A program made the translations under genes and the position numbers. Of a DNA stretch of 64,000 bases, positions 8,362-19,403 are shown piece after piece; the stretch's first letter is position 1; every line of letters begins with the position of its first letter. The notes below the pieces were generated by a model. The model was not told where the DNA came from, did no database searches, and saw nothing but the letters and a program-made list of their open reading frames with translations. Origin of the DNA: Paracoccaceae bacterium (lineage in GTDB: Bacteria > Pseudomonadota > Alphaproteobacteria > Rhizobiales > Stappiaceae); the NCBI GenBank assembly GCA_013373445.1, contig JABXHV010000020.1:1-64000 (forward strand). The letters run 5' to 3'.

Positions 8362-8949
8362 ATGCGTCGATCAATTTCTAGCATTGCTTTGGGAATGAGT
8401 GTTGCGGTCTTGCTGAGCGGGCCCAGTCTGGCTGGTAGCAAGCGGTCGTCTTGCTATGAGCAAGCGATTATTCCAGCAGCCTATCAAGTCCAGCATCACA
8501 AGGTTTTGGTGCGCCCGGCGCATAAGCGCGTGGTTAAGAAACCCGCCGTTTATGGCTATCAGAAGAGACGGGTTCAGATTGAACCTGAGCGTATCAGTTA
8601 TCAGCGAACAGCGCCGGTTTACGGCTACCAAAGTCGAAAGGTCATGGTGCAACCGCCAAGCTTTGGCTGGGAATACCGGATACAGAAGGGGCGAAAGATC
8701 CTCTGTAAGGTCAAGCATCCGGCGATCTATTCAACAGTCAAAGAAAAAGTCCTCGTCCAGCGTGGTGGCAAGGTCGCGGTCAGGCACCCGGCGGTCTATG
8801 GCTATGTGAAGGAAAAAGTCGTTATTGAACCAGCGACTTCCTACGTTGTGCATGAGCCGGCCGTTTACAAACGTGTTGCTCAAACCGTGAAGGTGCGTGA
8901 GGCGCAGGTCGTTTGGCAGCCCATCAGGGTTCGTTCAGGCTGCCATTAA
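8362..8949 (+). CDS. Secreted repeat protein with PAVYGY-type repeats
   Basis: Signal peptide MRRSISSIALGMSVAVLLSGPSLAG; five imperfect PAVYGYxxxxVxIxP-like repeats. Confidence 0.75.
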   Translation: MRRSISSIALGMSVAVLLSGPSLAGSKRSSCYEQAIIPAAYQVQHHKVLVRPAHKRVVKKPAVYGYQKRRVQIEPERISYQRTAPVYGYQSRKVMVQPPSFGWEYRIQKGRKILCKVKHPAIYSTVKEKVLVQRGGKVAVRHPAVYGYVKEKVVIEPATSYVVHEPAVYKRVAQTVKVREAQVVWQPIRVRSGCH

Positions 8950-9009
8950 TCTGATATTGGGGAAACTGGAAGAGTGGGGTGGCAGAGATCGGCGCAGCCG
9001 CGCGCCGGA

Positions 9010-9882
9010 TCAGCCGCTGGTTTTGAACCGCTCTGTAGGCAGGCCTTTGGTTCCATGCCCTTCGATCAGGTACAGTGCTCCAGAGACCCCGTCATCTTCA
9101 GGCGAAGGTTTCAGGGTTGTCATGATGAGTGTGTCGAGGTCGGGGCCGCAAAAGCATGGCATTGTCGGCTTAGGGGCAGGGACCTCGATGGCATGTTTCA
9201 AACTGCCATCAGGAGCGAAACAATTCAAAAGACCTGCTGAGACACCTGCGCTCCAGTAGTTGCCTTCAGCGTCGACCGTTGCGCCGTCTGGCCTTCCGGT
9301 TTCGTTTGTCTGCTGCGCAAAGAGCATCTTGGAACCGAGGCTTCCAGTGGCCGGGTCAAACTCATAGGCCTCGATCCAGCCAGGGCTGGAATCAGAGTGG
9401 TACATCACGCTGCCATCTGCCGACCAGGCAAGTCCGTTGGAAACGGTTAGGCCGTCCCTGATCTTGTCCACTTCTCCAGTGCTGCAGACCCGATAGAGGT
9501 TTGCAATCGGCTCTCGAGGGCTGGACGTGTCCATCGTGCCGACCCAATAGGCGCCATCAGGACCAATCTTGCCATCGTTCAGACGAGTCGGTGGAAGGTC
9601 CTCTTCAATTTCGGCCAGCGGTTCGCTTTTGCCGGTTTGCGGGTCAAACAATAGCACTTTGTCCCAGACGGAGACGATCAGGCGGTCATCGTCCGTGAGA
9701 CCGAAGGAGCCGACTTCATTTTCGAATTTGAAGGTTGTGATTTCTTTGGTGTCCCAATCCATTGATTGAATTGAACACCCTTGGATATCGGTCCAGAGTA
9801 ACCTGTTGGTACGATCATCCCAGGTTGGGCATTCCGCGAGCTGGTAGGACGGCTCAAGGAAACGAGTTATCTGAAAGGGCAC
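9010..9882 (-). CDS. SMP-30/gluconolactonase/LRE family sugar lactonase
   Basis: LAECPTWDDRTNRLLWTDIQG, NDGKIGPDGAYWVGTMD, SNGLAWSADGSVMYHSDS, RPDGATVDAEGNYWSA motifs. Confidence 0.9.
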   Translation of the reverse strand: MPFQITRFLEPSYQLAECPTWDDRTNRLLWTDIQGCSIQSMDWDTKEITTFKFENEVGSFGLTDDDRLIVSVWDKVLLFDPQTGKSEPLAEIEEDLPPTRLNDGKIGPDGAYWVGTMDTSSPREPIANLYRVCSTGEVDKIRDGLTVSNGLAWSADGSVMYHSDSSPGWIEAYEFDPATGSLGSKMLFAQQTNETGRPDGATVDAEGNYWSAGVSAGLLNCFAPDGSLKHAIEVPAPKPTMPCFCGPDLDTLIMTTLKPSPEDDGVSGALYLIEGHGTKGLPTERFKTSG

Positions 9883-9975
9883 CTTTCACTCCGGTAACAA
9901 TTATTGTTGGCCGAACTATAGCTTGTCCGATTTGCCACGTCGACACGCTTGTTGGCCTGCTTGCAAACAACTGGG

Positions 9976-10440
9976 TCAGCGGCTCAGGGGGAGCGCGGTG
10001 GTCTTGACGACTGAGCGGATTGCAAACGAAGACTTCATGCGTGACACACCGGGAAGTTTCGCCAGGTGATCGCGGTGAATACGTTCGAAATCAGCTGGAT
10101 CAGCAGCAGTAAGGCGCAACAGGAAATCGGATTCACCTGCCATCAGATAGCATTCCATGATTTCTGCTGAGCGGGCGACTGCTTTTTCGAATGCCTCAAG
10201 AAGCTCGTTGGATTGGCCGAACAGGGATATTTCAACGAAGATGTCCATGCGCCGGCCCAGCTTTCGCTGGTTCAGAAGAGCGACATATTTGTCGATGATG
10301 CCGCTGTCTTCCAGGGCTCGAAGTCGCCTCAGACAGGCGGAGGGGGAAAGGCCAACCTTGTCAGCCAGTTCTGCGTTGGGGATTCTCCCATCGTTCTGCA
10401 GAACGTTGAGTATCTTCTGGTCGATAGGGTCAAGCTTCAT
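9976..10440 (-). CDS. Lrp/AsnC family transcriptional regulator
   Basis: MKLDPIDQKILNVLQNDGRIPNAELADKVGLSPSACLRRLRALEDSGII; divergent from ald. Confidence 0.93.
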   Translation of the reverse strand: MKLDPIDQKILNVLQNDGRIPNAELADKVGLSPSACLRRLRALEDSGIIDKYVALLNQRKLGRRMDIFVEISLFGQSNELLEAFEKAVARSAEIMECYLMAGESDFLLRLTAADPADFERIHRDHLAKLPGVSRMKSSFAIRSVVKTTALPLSR

Positions 10441-10587
10441 GGATTTATTCGAATTTCATTGCGTATATTTTATGAATGTTAGAATTATAGGTCGTTGAAT
10501 GGGAATTGGAAGCGCAATATCGCATTTAATGCTGCCAGGAGTGTCATAGGCTTCTAAGCGAACGAAGTGTTGCTCGGAGGCAGAAAA

Positions 10588-11706
10588 ATGCGTGTCGGTG
10601 TTCCCAAGGAAATCAAAAATCATGAGTATCGTGTCGGTTTAACGCCCGACAGTGTGCACGAACTTGTTGCCCATGGTCATCAGGTTGTCGTCGAGACCAA
10701 GGCCGGTGAGGGTGTTGGATGCGCAGATACTGTCTACGAAGCCGCCGGGGCGAAGATCCTTCCTGCTGCTTCAGATGTCTTTGAGCAGGCAGAGATGATC
10801 GTGAAGGTCAAGGAGCCGCAAGCGGTCGAACGGGCAATGTTGCGGCCTGAACATCTGCTCTTCACCTATCTCCATCTCGCTCCTGATGCAGAGCAAACCA
10901 GTGACCTTGTGAAGTCCGGGGCGACCTGTGTGGCTTATGAGACCATTGTCGGCGCACGTGGTGGCTTGCCTCTTCTGGCTCCGATGTCCCAGGTGGCTGG
11001 ACGCTTGTCTGTCATTGCTGGCGCCAAGGCGCTCGAGAAGGAACATGGCGGAGCAGGCGTGCTGATTGGCGGCGTTCCAGGTGTGGCTCCTGGAAAGGTG
11101 GTTGTTATCGGGGGCGGCGTTGTGGGTGCGCATGCCATTACGATGGCGCTGGGCCTTGGTGCTGAGGTAACTGTCCTCGACAGGGACGTTGAGGTGCTTG
11201 CCAATCTGTCGCGCAGCTTTGGGCCCAGCCTGAAAACCGTTTATTCCACCAAGGCGGCACTTGAGCAGTATGTTCTGGACGCCGATATGGTGATTGGAGC
11301 GGTGCTGGTGCCTGGCGCGGCTGCACCCAAATTGGTTACCCGTGACATGGTGCGGCAGATGAAGGCCGGTTCAGTGCTGGTCGATGTCGCGATTGATCAG
11401 GGTGGCTGTTTCGAAACATCCCATGCGACGACCCATTCCGATCCAATCTATATTGTTGATGATGTCGTGCACTACTGCGTTGCCAACATGCCTGGTGCGG
11501 TGCCACGCACTTCTACTTTCGCCTTGAACAATGCAACCCTGCCTTATGCACTGGCTCTTGCAGACAAGGGGGCTAAAAAAGCCTTGCTTGCAGACAAGAA
11601 CTTCCTGCCTGGGCTGAATGTGTGCGGCGGAAAAGTGACATGCCCTGCTGTTGCTGAGGCGCTGGGCTATGAGTATGTCGCGCCGGAAATCGCTCTTGGT
11701 AGCTGA
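10588..11706 (+). CDS. ald: Alanine dehydrogenase
   Basis: [45 protein letters not shown]... [29 protein letters not shown]. Confidence 0.96.
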   Translation: MRVGVPKEIKNHEYRVGLTPDSVHELVAHGHQVVVETKAGEGVGCADTVYEAAGAKILPAASDVFEQAEMIVKVKEPQAVERAMLRPEHLLFTYLHLAPDAEQTSDLVKSGATCVAYETIVGARGGLPLLAPMSQVAGRLSVIAGAKALEKEHGGAGVLIGGVPGVAPGKVVVIGGGVVGAHAITMALGLGAEVTVLDRDVEVLANLSRSFGPSLKTVYSTKAALEQYVLDADMVIGAVLVPGAAAPKLVTRDMVRQMKAGSVLVDVAIDQGGCFETSHATTHSDPIYIVDDVVHYCVANMPGAVPRTSTFALNNATLPYALALADKGAKKALLADKNFLPGLNVCGGKVTCPAVAEALGYEYVAPEIALGS

Positions 11707-11736
11707 CGGTCAAGTCTGCGATTGTGCACAAAAGCA

Positions 11737-11767
11737 AAACGGCGAGAGAAATTCTCTCGCCGTTTTT
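11737..11767 (+). terminator. Rho-independent terminator of ald
   Basis: AAAACGGCGAGAGAA-ATTCTCTCGCCGTTTTT, perfect stem with T-run. Confidence 0.9.
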
Positions 11768-11799
11768 GTATTGAAAACTATGTAAGCTCGTTTAGGCCT

Positions 11800-12081
11800 T
11801 TAGGGGCATGCAACTCTATGAGGAGTGCCGTGTTGATCACGGACCACGCAAGCCGCTGTTGCACCTCTCATGGAGCCGATGATGCCGCCGCCGATACCGC
11901 CAATCACCGCGCCTGCAACGGTGGTTCCACCGAGACCTGATCCAACAGCAGTACCAATTGCGGCACCTGTTGCTGCACCGATGCCAGCGCCAACCAGCAT
12001 GCGATCCCTTTTGGTCTGAGCGCCGAAACAACCGCTCAACGCCAGAGAGAGCGCTACAACGATGATTGGGGTGATCTTCAT
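11800..12081 (-). CDS. Glycine-zipper lipoprotein
   Basis: Lipobox LALSGC; GAGIGAATGAAIGTAVGSGLGGTTVAGAVIGGIGGGIIG; C-terminus VVRDQHGTPHRVACP. Confidence 0.85.
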   Translation of the reverse strand: MKITPIIVVALSLALSGCFGAQTKRDRMLVGAGIGAATGAAIGTAVGSGLGGTTVAGAVIGGIGGGIIGSMRGATAACVVRDQHGTPHRVACP

Positions 12082-12154
12082 GACGTGTCCTTAACAGAGC
12101 ATCGAATCACCCCAATTTTAACCGAAAAGCTTACTAAGTCTTTACTTTTTCAGA

Positions 12155-12421
12155 TCAGGGGCAAGCAACGCGGTAAGCTACGCCGTTCTGATCATAGGCA
12201 ATACAATTTTTCGGAGTCGTTGCTGCGCCTACTGCTGCACCACCAGCACCACCGATAATGCCGCCTACAACAGCGCCGCCAGCGTTGCCGGTTGCCACAG
12301 CACCAACTGCAGCACCGGTTGCTGCTCCAAGACCACCGCCGACGAGGGCGCGGTCAGTCTGGCTGTTCTGACAAGCTGCCAGCATGAGTGCTGCAGCACC
12401 AACGAACAAAATCTTTTTCAT
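12155..12421 (-). CDS. Glycine-zipper lipoprotein, paralogue of 11800..12081
   Basis: Lipobox LMLAAC; GGGLGAATGAAVGAVATGNAGGAVVGGIIGGAGGAAVG; C-terminus AYDQNGVAYRVACP. Confidence 0.85.
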   Translation of the reverse strand: MKKILFVGAAALMLAACQNSQTDRALVGGGLGAATGAAVGAVATGNAGGAVVGGIIGGAGGAAVGAATTPKNCIAYDQNGVAYRVACP

Positions 12422-12661
12422 AACTCAAGTCTCCCAGAGAACATGTGCGTCACGCATCGGCGAATCGGCACTTCACAACTGATTATATACGCCCAAAAAC
12501 TGACTTTACGTGAAATAGTCTATTCATTTTTGTCTGTCTTCGGCTCATCGCGTCACTCTATACGCACAAGTGGGAAATAAATGTGGCAAGCGTCACATTT
12601 TCACTTTGAACGCCTCTAAAGCGCCAATTCCTGCCATTTCATGTGTCGTCGCTTCGTGTAT

Positions 12662-14287
12662 TTAACTTCTCGTCAGGACACGAAGAAGACCTTTGGTCGA
12701 GCTGTCCTTGTTTGCGGCAGTCGTCTCGCCGCGCACCATTGGCAATAGGGCTGTCGCCAGTTCCTTTCCAAGCTCGACACCCCATTGGTCAAATGAGTTG
12801 ATGTCCCAGATGACGCCTTCGACAAATACGCGGTGTTCATAGAGCGCGATCAAGCGCCCAAGAGCAAATGGCGTTAGCTGCGTGTGGGTGATGGTGATTG
12901 ATGGTCGGTTGCCTGGAAAGACCTTGTGCGGCGCGAGTTTGGACATGTCTTTTTCGCTCAGTCCGGCTTTTGTCAGGAGCTCTGTAGCTTTATCCAGGGT
13001 TCGCCCAAGCATCAACGCTTCTGACTGGGCAAGACAATTGGCAACCAGCATTTCGTGGTGATGCGTTAGGTCATCTTCATGACCCTTTGCTGCCACGATA
13101 AATTCGCAGGGGATTACCGTCGTTCCCTGATGCAGGAGCTGATAGAATGCATGTTGGCCGTTGGTGCCAGGCTCTCCCCAGACGAGAGGGCCTGTCGGCA
13201 TGTCGACAGGTTCACCGGACTTCTTCACACCCTTGCCATTGGACTCCATGTCCAGTTGTTGCAAATAGGCCGGCAGCCGGGAGAGGCGCTGGTCGTAGGG
13301 CAGGACAGCACGGGCTGAATGTCCCAGGAAGTCGCGGTTCCACACGCCAAGAAGCCCCAACAACACCGGTAGGTTTTGGTCGAGCGGTGCGTCCTTGAAA
13401 TGGCTGTCCATGGCGTAAGCGCCTTCCAGCATTTCGGAAAATGCATCAGGTCCAACGGCGATCATCAAGGGCAGGCCGATGGCAGACCAGATTGAGTAGC
13501 GTCCACCCACCCAGTCCCAAAAGCCGAAAACACGATCTTCATCGATGCCAAAATCTGCCACCTTGTCGAGGGCCGTCGAGATTGCTACGAAATGCGCACC
13601 GACAGCTTCTTCGCCCAATGCATCGGCAATCCATTTACGAGCCGTTTGCGCGTTCGTCATGGTTTCGATGGTTGTGAAGGTCTTGGAGGCGATCAGTATC
13701 AGCGTCGTCGACGGATCCAGCTGTTCCAGCGTGTCGGCGATATGTGCACCGTCGATGTTCGAAACATAGTGCAGATCCGGGCCATCATGATAGGGCCGCA
13801 GCGCCAAAGTTGTCATGGCAGGGCCAAGATCGGATCCGCCAATACCGATGTTGACGACATCGGTGAAAGCCTGACCGTCGAAGGTTTCAATATCGCCTGA
13901 ACGTACGCCATCAGAAAAGGCTGCCATCGCGTCCAGAACGCCGCGAATGTCGGGCATGACGTCTTTTCCGTCGACCAGGACTGCTCCATCAGACTGGTTG
14001 CGCAAAGCAGTATGCAGCACCGCGCGGTCCTCGGTCGTGTTGATCTTTTCACCTGCAAACATTGCATCGCGTTTGGCTGCCACGCCCGCTTCTTCTGCAA
14101 GCTCGATGAGGAGGGCCAGGGTTTCCTGCGTAAGCTGGGACTTTGAAAAGTCGATCAGCAAATCGTCGCTGGAGCGGGAGAATGTCTCGAAACGTTCAGG
14201 ATCTTGGGCGAACAGATCGCGTAGGCTCTGGGTGTCGAAGGTCTTTGCGTTTTCCGATAACTTTGTGACAATGGCGGAAAGGCTCAT
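12662..14287 (-). CDS. pgi: Glucose-6-phosphate isomerase
   Basis: [71 protein letters not shown]. Confidence 0.97.
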   Translation of the reverse strand: MSLSAIVTKLSENAKTFDTQSLRDLFAQDPERFETFSRSSDDLLIDFSKSQLTQETLALLIELAEEAGVAAKRDAMFAGEKINTTEDRAVLHTALRNQSDGAVLVDGKDVMPDIRGVLDAMAAFSDGVRSGDIETFDGQAFTDVVNIGIGGSDLGPAMTTLALRPYHDGPDLHYVSNIDGAHIADTLEQLDPSTTLILIASKTFTTIETMTNAQTARKWIADALGEEAVGAHFVAISTALDKVADFGIDEDRVFGFWDWVGGRYSIWSAIGLPLMIAVGPDAFSEMLEGAYAMDSHFKDAPLDQNLPVLLGLLGVWNRDFLGHSARAVLPYDQRLSRLPAYLQQLDMESNGKGVKKSGEPVDMPTGPLVWGEPGTNGQHAFYQLLHQGTTVIPCEFIVAAKGHEDDLTHHHEMLVANCLAQSEALMLGRTLDKATELLTKAGLSEKDMSKLAPHKVFPGNRPSITITHTQLTPFALGRLIALYEHRVFVEGVIWDINSFDQWGVELGKELATALLPMVRGETTAANKDSSTKGLLRVLTRS

Positions 14288-14585
14288 ATTCTAACTCCCA
14301 AATGTAAAAAGGCGTGTTTATCAATCGCCTGTAAAATCTTTGATGGCAAGGCTTAGACCTGCTCATCGGTCAAGTTGCGGAATTTCTTGTTCAATGATTT
14401 CAATTTAATGCCGCGCAACGTTATCCACCATCTTGAGTTTCCATACATGAATGATGAATTGCGGTCGCCGGTCGTTCTGGTGAAGTGTTCGTTAATCTAT
14501 ACCTATTCAACGCACAAACTTACCTTAAGTAAGAATCAACGAGTTTTTGCTATTTTTTCGCTTCCATGAGGATGGAGGTGAGAAG

Positions 14586-15131
14586 ATGTCCAAACGAATT
14601 CCTGAACTCGAGCATCTTTATAACAAGCCTGATGAGTCAATCTCGGTCGTAGCGCTGGATGTCGATAATTACACCTGTGTGCCAGGGGTTTTGTCGAACG
14701 TCAGCGAATGGGGCGCGCGCCTCACGGCTGACCATGTGACAGAGTTGCGCAAGAATGTAGGTTTGCAGGTCAATGGGTCAGTAAAGCTCATTCGGGCAAC
14801 TGTTACCGGTATTCATAAGAACGTCGCCTCCATCGTCTTTCCGACCGAGCAGGAAGGTCCGTTCATCGATAAGCGGCGTGAAATGCGCAACAAGGTTTCA
14901 ATTCCAGTGAAGGTTTTCTCAAGAGACAAGTCCACGGAGCTGGAGGGAATGATCATTGACGCAAGCGCGAACGGTTGCCGTGTTCAGGCGCTTGGGATCG
15001 AACAGTTGCCTGAGGAAATCATGCTTCATTTCAACAAGATGGAAGAACCTGTCCTTGCTGAAGTTGCTTGGACCAAGTCCAATATCGCCGGTGTGCGTCT
15101 CATGTGGGACAAGCCCGAGTTGATCGGCTAG
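14586..15131 (+). CDS. PilZ-domain protein
   Basis: RREMRNKVSIPVKVFSRDKSTELEGMIIDASANGCRVQA resembles PilZ RxxxR and DxSxxG motifs; ATG 14586 follows GGAGGTGAGAAG. Confidence 0.7.
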   Translation: MSKRIPELEHLYNKPDESISVVALDVDNYTCVPGVLSNVSEWGARLTADHVTELRKNVGLQVNGSVKLIRATVTGIHKNVASIVFPTEQEGPFIDKRREMRNKVSIPVKVFSRDKSTELEGMIIDASANGCRVQALGIEQLPEEIMLHFNKMEEPVLAEVAWTKSNIAGVRLMWDKPELIG

Positions 15132-15186
15132 GACCCACTAAGCGATCGCGGCCAGATCTGTCTTTGCAGACCTGGCCTGCCACTTA

Positions 15187-15825
15187 TTACCTCGGCAGTG
15201 CAGCGGCTGCACGTGCACGTTCCTCGATACCGCTCCAGTCTTCGCTCGCGATTGCCTTGGCATCAGCGATCCACGATCCACCGACACACAAGACGTTTGG
15301 CAGGGACAGGTAGGATGCAGCCTTTTCAAGGCTGACACCGCCGGTCGGGCAGAATTTGGCGGCCGCCAGCGGCGATGAAAGCGACTTCAGAAAGGGCGCT
15401 CCACCGGCCTGTTCTGCCGGGAAAAACTTCAATCTCTCATAGCCGCGCTCCAGCAACGCCATGACCTCTGATGCAGAGGCTGCCCCTGGAAGTAGAGGAA
15501 CGTCGTGCTGGTCAGCGATGTCCAGGAGTTTTGGTGTTGCGCCTGGCGAAACGATGAACTTGCTGCCTGCTTCAACAGCTGCATCGTATTGCGCCTGATC
15601 CATTACGGTTCCAGCGCCCGGGATTGCGCCTTCCACATTTTCCGCTACCAGCTTGATAGCTTCCAGGGCGCGCGGTGTACGCAGGGTGATTTCAATCGCC
15701 GGAAGACCACCTCTTACAAGTGCCTCTGCCATCGGAACCGCCTTTGACGGATCCTCGACGATCAGCACCGGGATCACCGGCGCTGCCATCATTACTGCTT
15801 CAACACGACTAATATCCTGCGGCAT
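15187..15825 (-). CDS. eda: KDPG/KHG aldolase
   Basis: MAEALVRGGLPAIEITLRTPRALEAI, GAGTVMDQAQYDAAVEAGSKFIVSPG, FFPAEQAGG, FCPTGGVSLEKAASYL. Confidence 0.95.
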   Translation of the reverse strand: MPQDISRVEAVMMAAPVIPVLIVEDPSKAVPMAEALVRGGLPAIEITLRTPRALEAIKLVAENVEGAIPGAGTVMDQAQYDAAVEAGSKFIVSPGATPKLLDIADQHDVPLLPGAASASEVMALLERGYERLKFFPAEQAGGAPFLKSLSSPLAAAKFCPTGGVSLEKAASYLSLPNVLCVGGSWIADAKAIASEDWSGIEERARAAAALPR

Positions 15826-15894
15826 CGAAATCTCCTCGGCCGATCGAATTTGTTGTTATGGATCTTATAACGTCAGTTTGTCTGCCAGGACACA

Positions 15895-17718
15895 TTATCC
15901 AAAGACATGTGCACCTGTATCTGCCGTCCCCACGTTTGCCCTGAAGGCTGCGAACAGGTCGCGACCGACACCAGTTTGGTGGTCGGACAGGTCCTGGGTT
16001 GCGCACGGGCGCTCATTGAACCTTTGCTGATCAACAAGAATGCTCAGTTCGCCGCTGACCGCATCAAGTCGAATCATGTCTCCGTCGCGAATTTTAGCAA
16101 TTGGACCGCCGGAGCATGCCTCTGGTGTGACGTGAATGGCGGCTGGAACCTTTCCAGATGCCCCGGACATACGACCATCGGTGATCAGGGCGACCCGCTG
16201 TCCGCGATCCTGCATGATCCCCAAAGCTGGCGTCAGCTTGTGAAGTTCGGGCATTCCGCAAGCCTGTGGCCCCATAAAGCGTACGACAGCAGCAACGTCT
16301 CCCGTCAGTTCCTTGCGGGAGAAGGCTGCCAGAAACTCTTCCTGGGAATGGAAGACGCGGGCAGGGGCCTCAATAATGTGGCGCTCCTGGGCGACCGCTG
16401 AGATTTTGATCACGGCTTTGCCGAGGTTGCCGCTGAGCACTTTGAGCCCGCCGGAAGTCTGGAATGCCTTGTCCATTGGTGCCAATACAGTTTCGTCACC
16501 TGAGCGCTCCGGTGAGGGAATGCGCGTCACATTTCCGTCCGCATCGAGTTTTGCTTCAACCGTGTAGGCACTCAAGTCATCGCCGTAGACCGTTTTGACA
16601 TCCTTGTGCATGTAGCCATGGTCAAGCAGCTCACGCATCAGGAAACCCAAACCGCCGGCCGCCTGGAAATGGTTCACGTCCGCTTTGCCGTTTGGATAGA
16701 CACGCGAGAGCAGGGGGACAACGTCGGACAGGTCTGAAATGTCATCCCAGGTGAGCTTGATGCCAGCTGCATTGGCCATCGCCACCAGGTGCATGGTGTG
16801 GTTTGTTGACCCTCCCGTGGCATGAAGACCGACAACGCCGTTGACGATGCTCTTTTCACTGATGATTTCGCCGACCGGAGTGAATTCGTTGCCAAGAGCT
16901 GTCATTGCCAGTGCGCGTTTGGCAGCTTCCTTGGTCAGGGCTTCGCGGAGCGGTGTGCCCGGGTTTACAAAAGAGGCGCCTGGCATGTGGAGCCCCATGA
17001 CTTCCATGAGCATCTGGTTCGAATTGGCGGTGCCATAGAATGTGCAGGTGCCTGGGCCATGGTAGGATTTGGATTCAGACTCCAGTAGTTCCGCACGCCC
17101 GACCTTGCCCTCGGCGTAGAGTTGACGAACCTTGGCTTTCTCATCATTTGAGATTCCAGTCGTCATTGGGCCTGCCGGTATGAAAACTGCAGGCAGATGA
17201 CCAAAGGAAAGAGCGGCAATCACCAGGCCAGGAACAATCTTGTCGCAGATGCCAAGGAAGACCGCTGCGTCAAACATTTGGTGGGACAGGCCAACGGCGG
17301 CTGACATGGCGATGATGTCCCTGGAAAACAGTGACAGCTCCATGCCTTCCTGGCCTTGGGTGACGCCGTCGCACATGGCTGGGACGCCGCCTGCGACCTG
17401 GGCAACTGCTCCAACCTCGGAAGCTGCAGCCCGGATCAGGTCCGGATAAAGTTCGTACGGTTGGTGCGCTGACAGCATGTCGTTGTAGGCGGTGATGATG
17501 CCGAGGTTAGGCACCACATCACCTGCCAGTGCAGCCTTGTCGCTGGGGCCACAGGCTGCAAATCCGTGGGCGAGGTTTCCGCAAGCCAGTCGAGAGCGTT
17601 GCGGGCCCTTGTCGGCGGCAGCTTGTATGCGCTCCAGGTAACTGGATCGGCTGTCATGACTGCGCCTTGCGATTCGTTCGGTGATTTCACCAACGCGAGC
17701 TTGGATGGTCATGTCCAA
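15895..17718 (-). CDS. edd: 6-phosphogluconate dehydratase
   Basis: [85 protein letters not shown]. Confidence 0.97.
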   Translation of the reverse strand: MDMTIQARVGEITERIARRSHDSRSSYLERIQAAADKGPQRSRLACGNLAHGFAACGPSDKAALAGDVVPNLGIITAYNDMLSAHQPYELYPDLIRAAASEVGAVAQVAGGVPAMCDGVTQGQEGMELSLFSRDIIAMSAAVGLSHQMFDAAVFLGICDKIVPGLVIAALSFGHLPAVFIPAGPMTTGISNDEKAKVRQLYAEGKVGRAELLESESKSYHGPGTCTFYGTANSNQMLMEVMGLHMPGASFVNPGTPLREALTKEAAKRALAMTALGNEFTPVGEIISEKSIVNGVVGLHATGGSTNHTMHLVAMANAAGIKLTWDDISDLSDVVPLLSRVYPNGKADVNHFQAAGGLGFLMRELLDHGYMHKDVKTVYGDDLSAYTVEAKLDADGNVTRIPSPERSGDETVLAPMDKAFQTSGGLKVLSGNLGKAVIKISAVAQERHIIEAPARVFHSQEEFLAAFSRKELTGDVAAVVRFMGPQACGMPELHKLTPALGIMQDRGQRVALITDGRMSGASGKVPAAIHVTPEACSGGPIAKIRDGDMIRLDAVSGELSILVDQQRFNERPCATQDLSDHQTGVGRDLFAAFRANVGTADTGAHVFG

Positions 17719-17930
17719 AATCCTTTCTGGTTTCCTGGCTGCTTGGTGCGTCGCTGCTTGGGAGAGGCGGCCACCTAGCGTTTCCAGGAAAGTGCTTTGA
17801 AATCGGGTCTTTAAATCGATTAAATTAATCGCTTACTATGACCATACGACGTCAAAGGTCAAATTTTCTCTCAGATTGGCGCTGTTCCTGTCCCGAAGTC
17901 CTGCTTCGAGATGGCAGTCTTGTTTTTGAG

Positions 17931-19403
17931 TTACTGGTCGTCGTCCGACCAGGTCCTCCCATCACGTTCCACCAAGGCGATTGAGGCAGAAGGGCCCCAT
18001 GTACCTGCAGTGTAGTTCTTTGGCGGCGTCTTTGAAGATTGCCATGCTTCAAGGATCGGGTCGACCCATGACCATGCTGCGTCGACTTCGTCGCGGCGCA
18101 TGAATAGGGTCTGGTTCCCGCGGATGACATCCATGATCAAGCGCTCATAGGCGTCCGGGTTGCGCACCTTGAAGGCTTCCGCGAAACTCATGTCGAGCGG
18201 AACTTCACGCAGACGCATACCACCGGGGCCCGGATCCTTGATCATCACCTTCATTTGAACGCCTTCATCAGGCTGCAGGCGGATGATCAAGCGGTTGGCT
18301 GGAATGGCTCCCACCCTTTCGCCAAAGATTGAATGTGGGATCGGGCGGAATTGGACCACGATCTCCGAAACCCGTTTGGCCAGACGCTTGCCTGTGCGCA
18401 GATAGAACGGCACACCTGCCCAACGCCAATTCGAGATTTCAGCCTTCAGGGCGACAAAGGTCTCTGTGGTGCTGTCGTCACGTCCCAGTTCTTCAAGATA
18501 ACCCGGCACTGCGCCTCCCTGGGATGCGCCGGCAACATAGCGGCCGCGTACAGTCAAGCGTTCGATCTTATCCTGGTCTAGTGGGACCAGAGATTGAAGG
18601 ACCTTGAGCTTCTCGTCGCGAACACTGTCAGCATCCATTGAGGATGGTGGTTCCATGGCGACCAGGCAGAGAAGCTGCAGAATGTGGTTTTGAACCATGT
18701 CGCGCAGAGCACCTGCAGTGTCATAGTAGCCTGCACGTCCGCCTACACCGAGAGATTCAGCTACAGTGATCTGGACATGGTCGATGTGTGCGGCATTCCA
18801 AAGCGGTTCGAAAAGGACGTTGGCGAACCGCAAGGCCATCAGGTTCTGGACGGTTTCCTTGCCCAGGTAATGGTCGATACGGAAAATCTGCTGCTCTTCG
18901 AAAACGGTTCCAACGACGTCGTTAAGTGCTTTGGCTGAAGCTCCGTCCTTGCCAATTGGCTTTTCGATCACGACGCGGGTCTGGTCCGTCTTCAGACCAT
19001 GCTCCCCGATCGCCTGACAGATGGTGCCAAACAGGTCTGGGCCCACCGCAAGATAGAAAGCTCTGATCACATCCGGACGGGTGTCCAGTATTGTCTTGAG
19101 CTTGTCCCAGCCTTCGCCGGACCCGATGTCGATTGCGGTGTAATGGACGCGTGCGAGGAAGGCCTCGACATGTTCTTCGTGATAGTCGCTTACATGCTCC
19201 TGGATCGCTTCACGAGCCCAGGCGCGATAGTCCTCATCCGTATAGTCGCGCCGCGCCGAGCAGATGATCCGCGCCGTGTCAGGCATTTGCCCGTCAAGGC
19301 TGCGATGATACAACGCTGGCATCAGTTTGCGATGTGCAAGATCTCCGGAAGCCCCGAAGACAACCAGGTCAAAATCCTCGACTTCAATGACGCGTGGCGG
19401 CAT
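17931..19403 (-). CDS. zwf: Glucose-6-phosphate 1-dehydrogenase
   Basis: DLVVFGASGDLAHRKLMPALYHR, RVVIEKPIGKD, FRIDHYLGKETVQNLMALRFAN, RNPDAYERLIMDVIRGNQTLFMRRDEVDAAW. Confidence 0.97.
   Translation of the reverse strand: MPPRVIEVEDFDLVVFGASGDLAHRKLMPALYHRSLDGQMPDTARIICSARRDYTDEDYRAWAREAIQEHVSDYHEEHVEAFLARVHYTAIDIGSGEGWDKLKTILDTRPDVIRAFYLAVGPDLFGTICQAIGEHGLKTDQTRVVIEKPIGKDGASAKALNDVVGTVFEEQQIFRIDHYLGKETVQNLMALRFANVLFEPLWNAAHIDHVQITVAESLGVGGRAGYYDTAGALRDMVQNHILQLLCLVAMEPPSSMDADSVRDEKLKVLQSLVPLDQDKIERLTVRGRYVAGASQGGAVPGYLEELGRDDSTTETFVALKAEISNWRWAGVPFYLRTGKRLAKRVSEIVVQFRPIPHSIFGERVGAIPANRLIIRLQPDEGVQMKVMIKDPGPGGMRLREVPLDMSFAEAFKVRNPDAYERLIMDVIRGNQTLFMRRDEVDAAWSWVDPILEAWQSSKTPPKNYTAGTWGPSASIALVERDGRTWSDDDQ

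Noticed and set aside
15150-15177. GGCCAG...CTGGCC inverted repeat as terminator between PilZ and eda genes
   Set aside because: Stem imperfect and no clear T-run; too weak to list as a feature.
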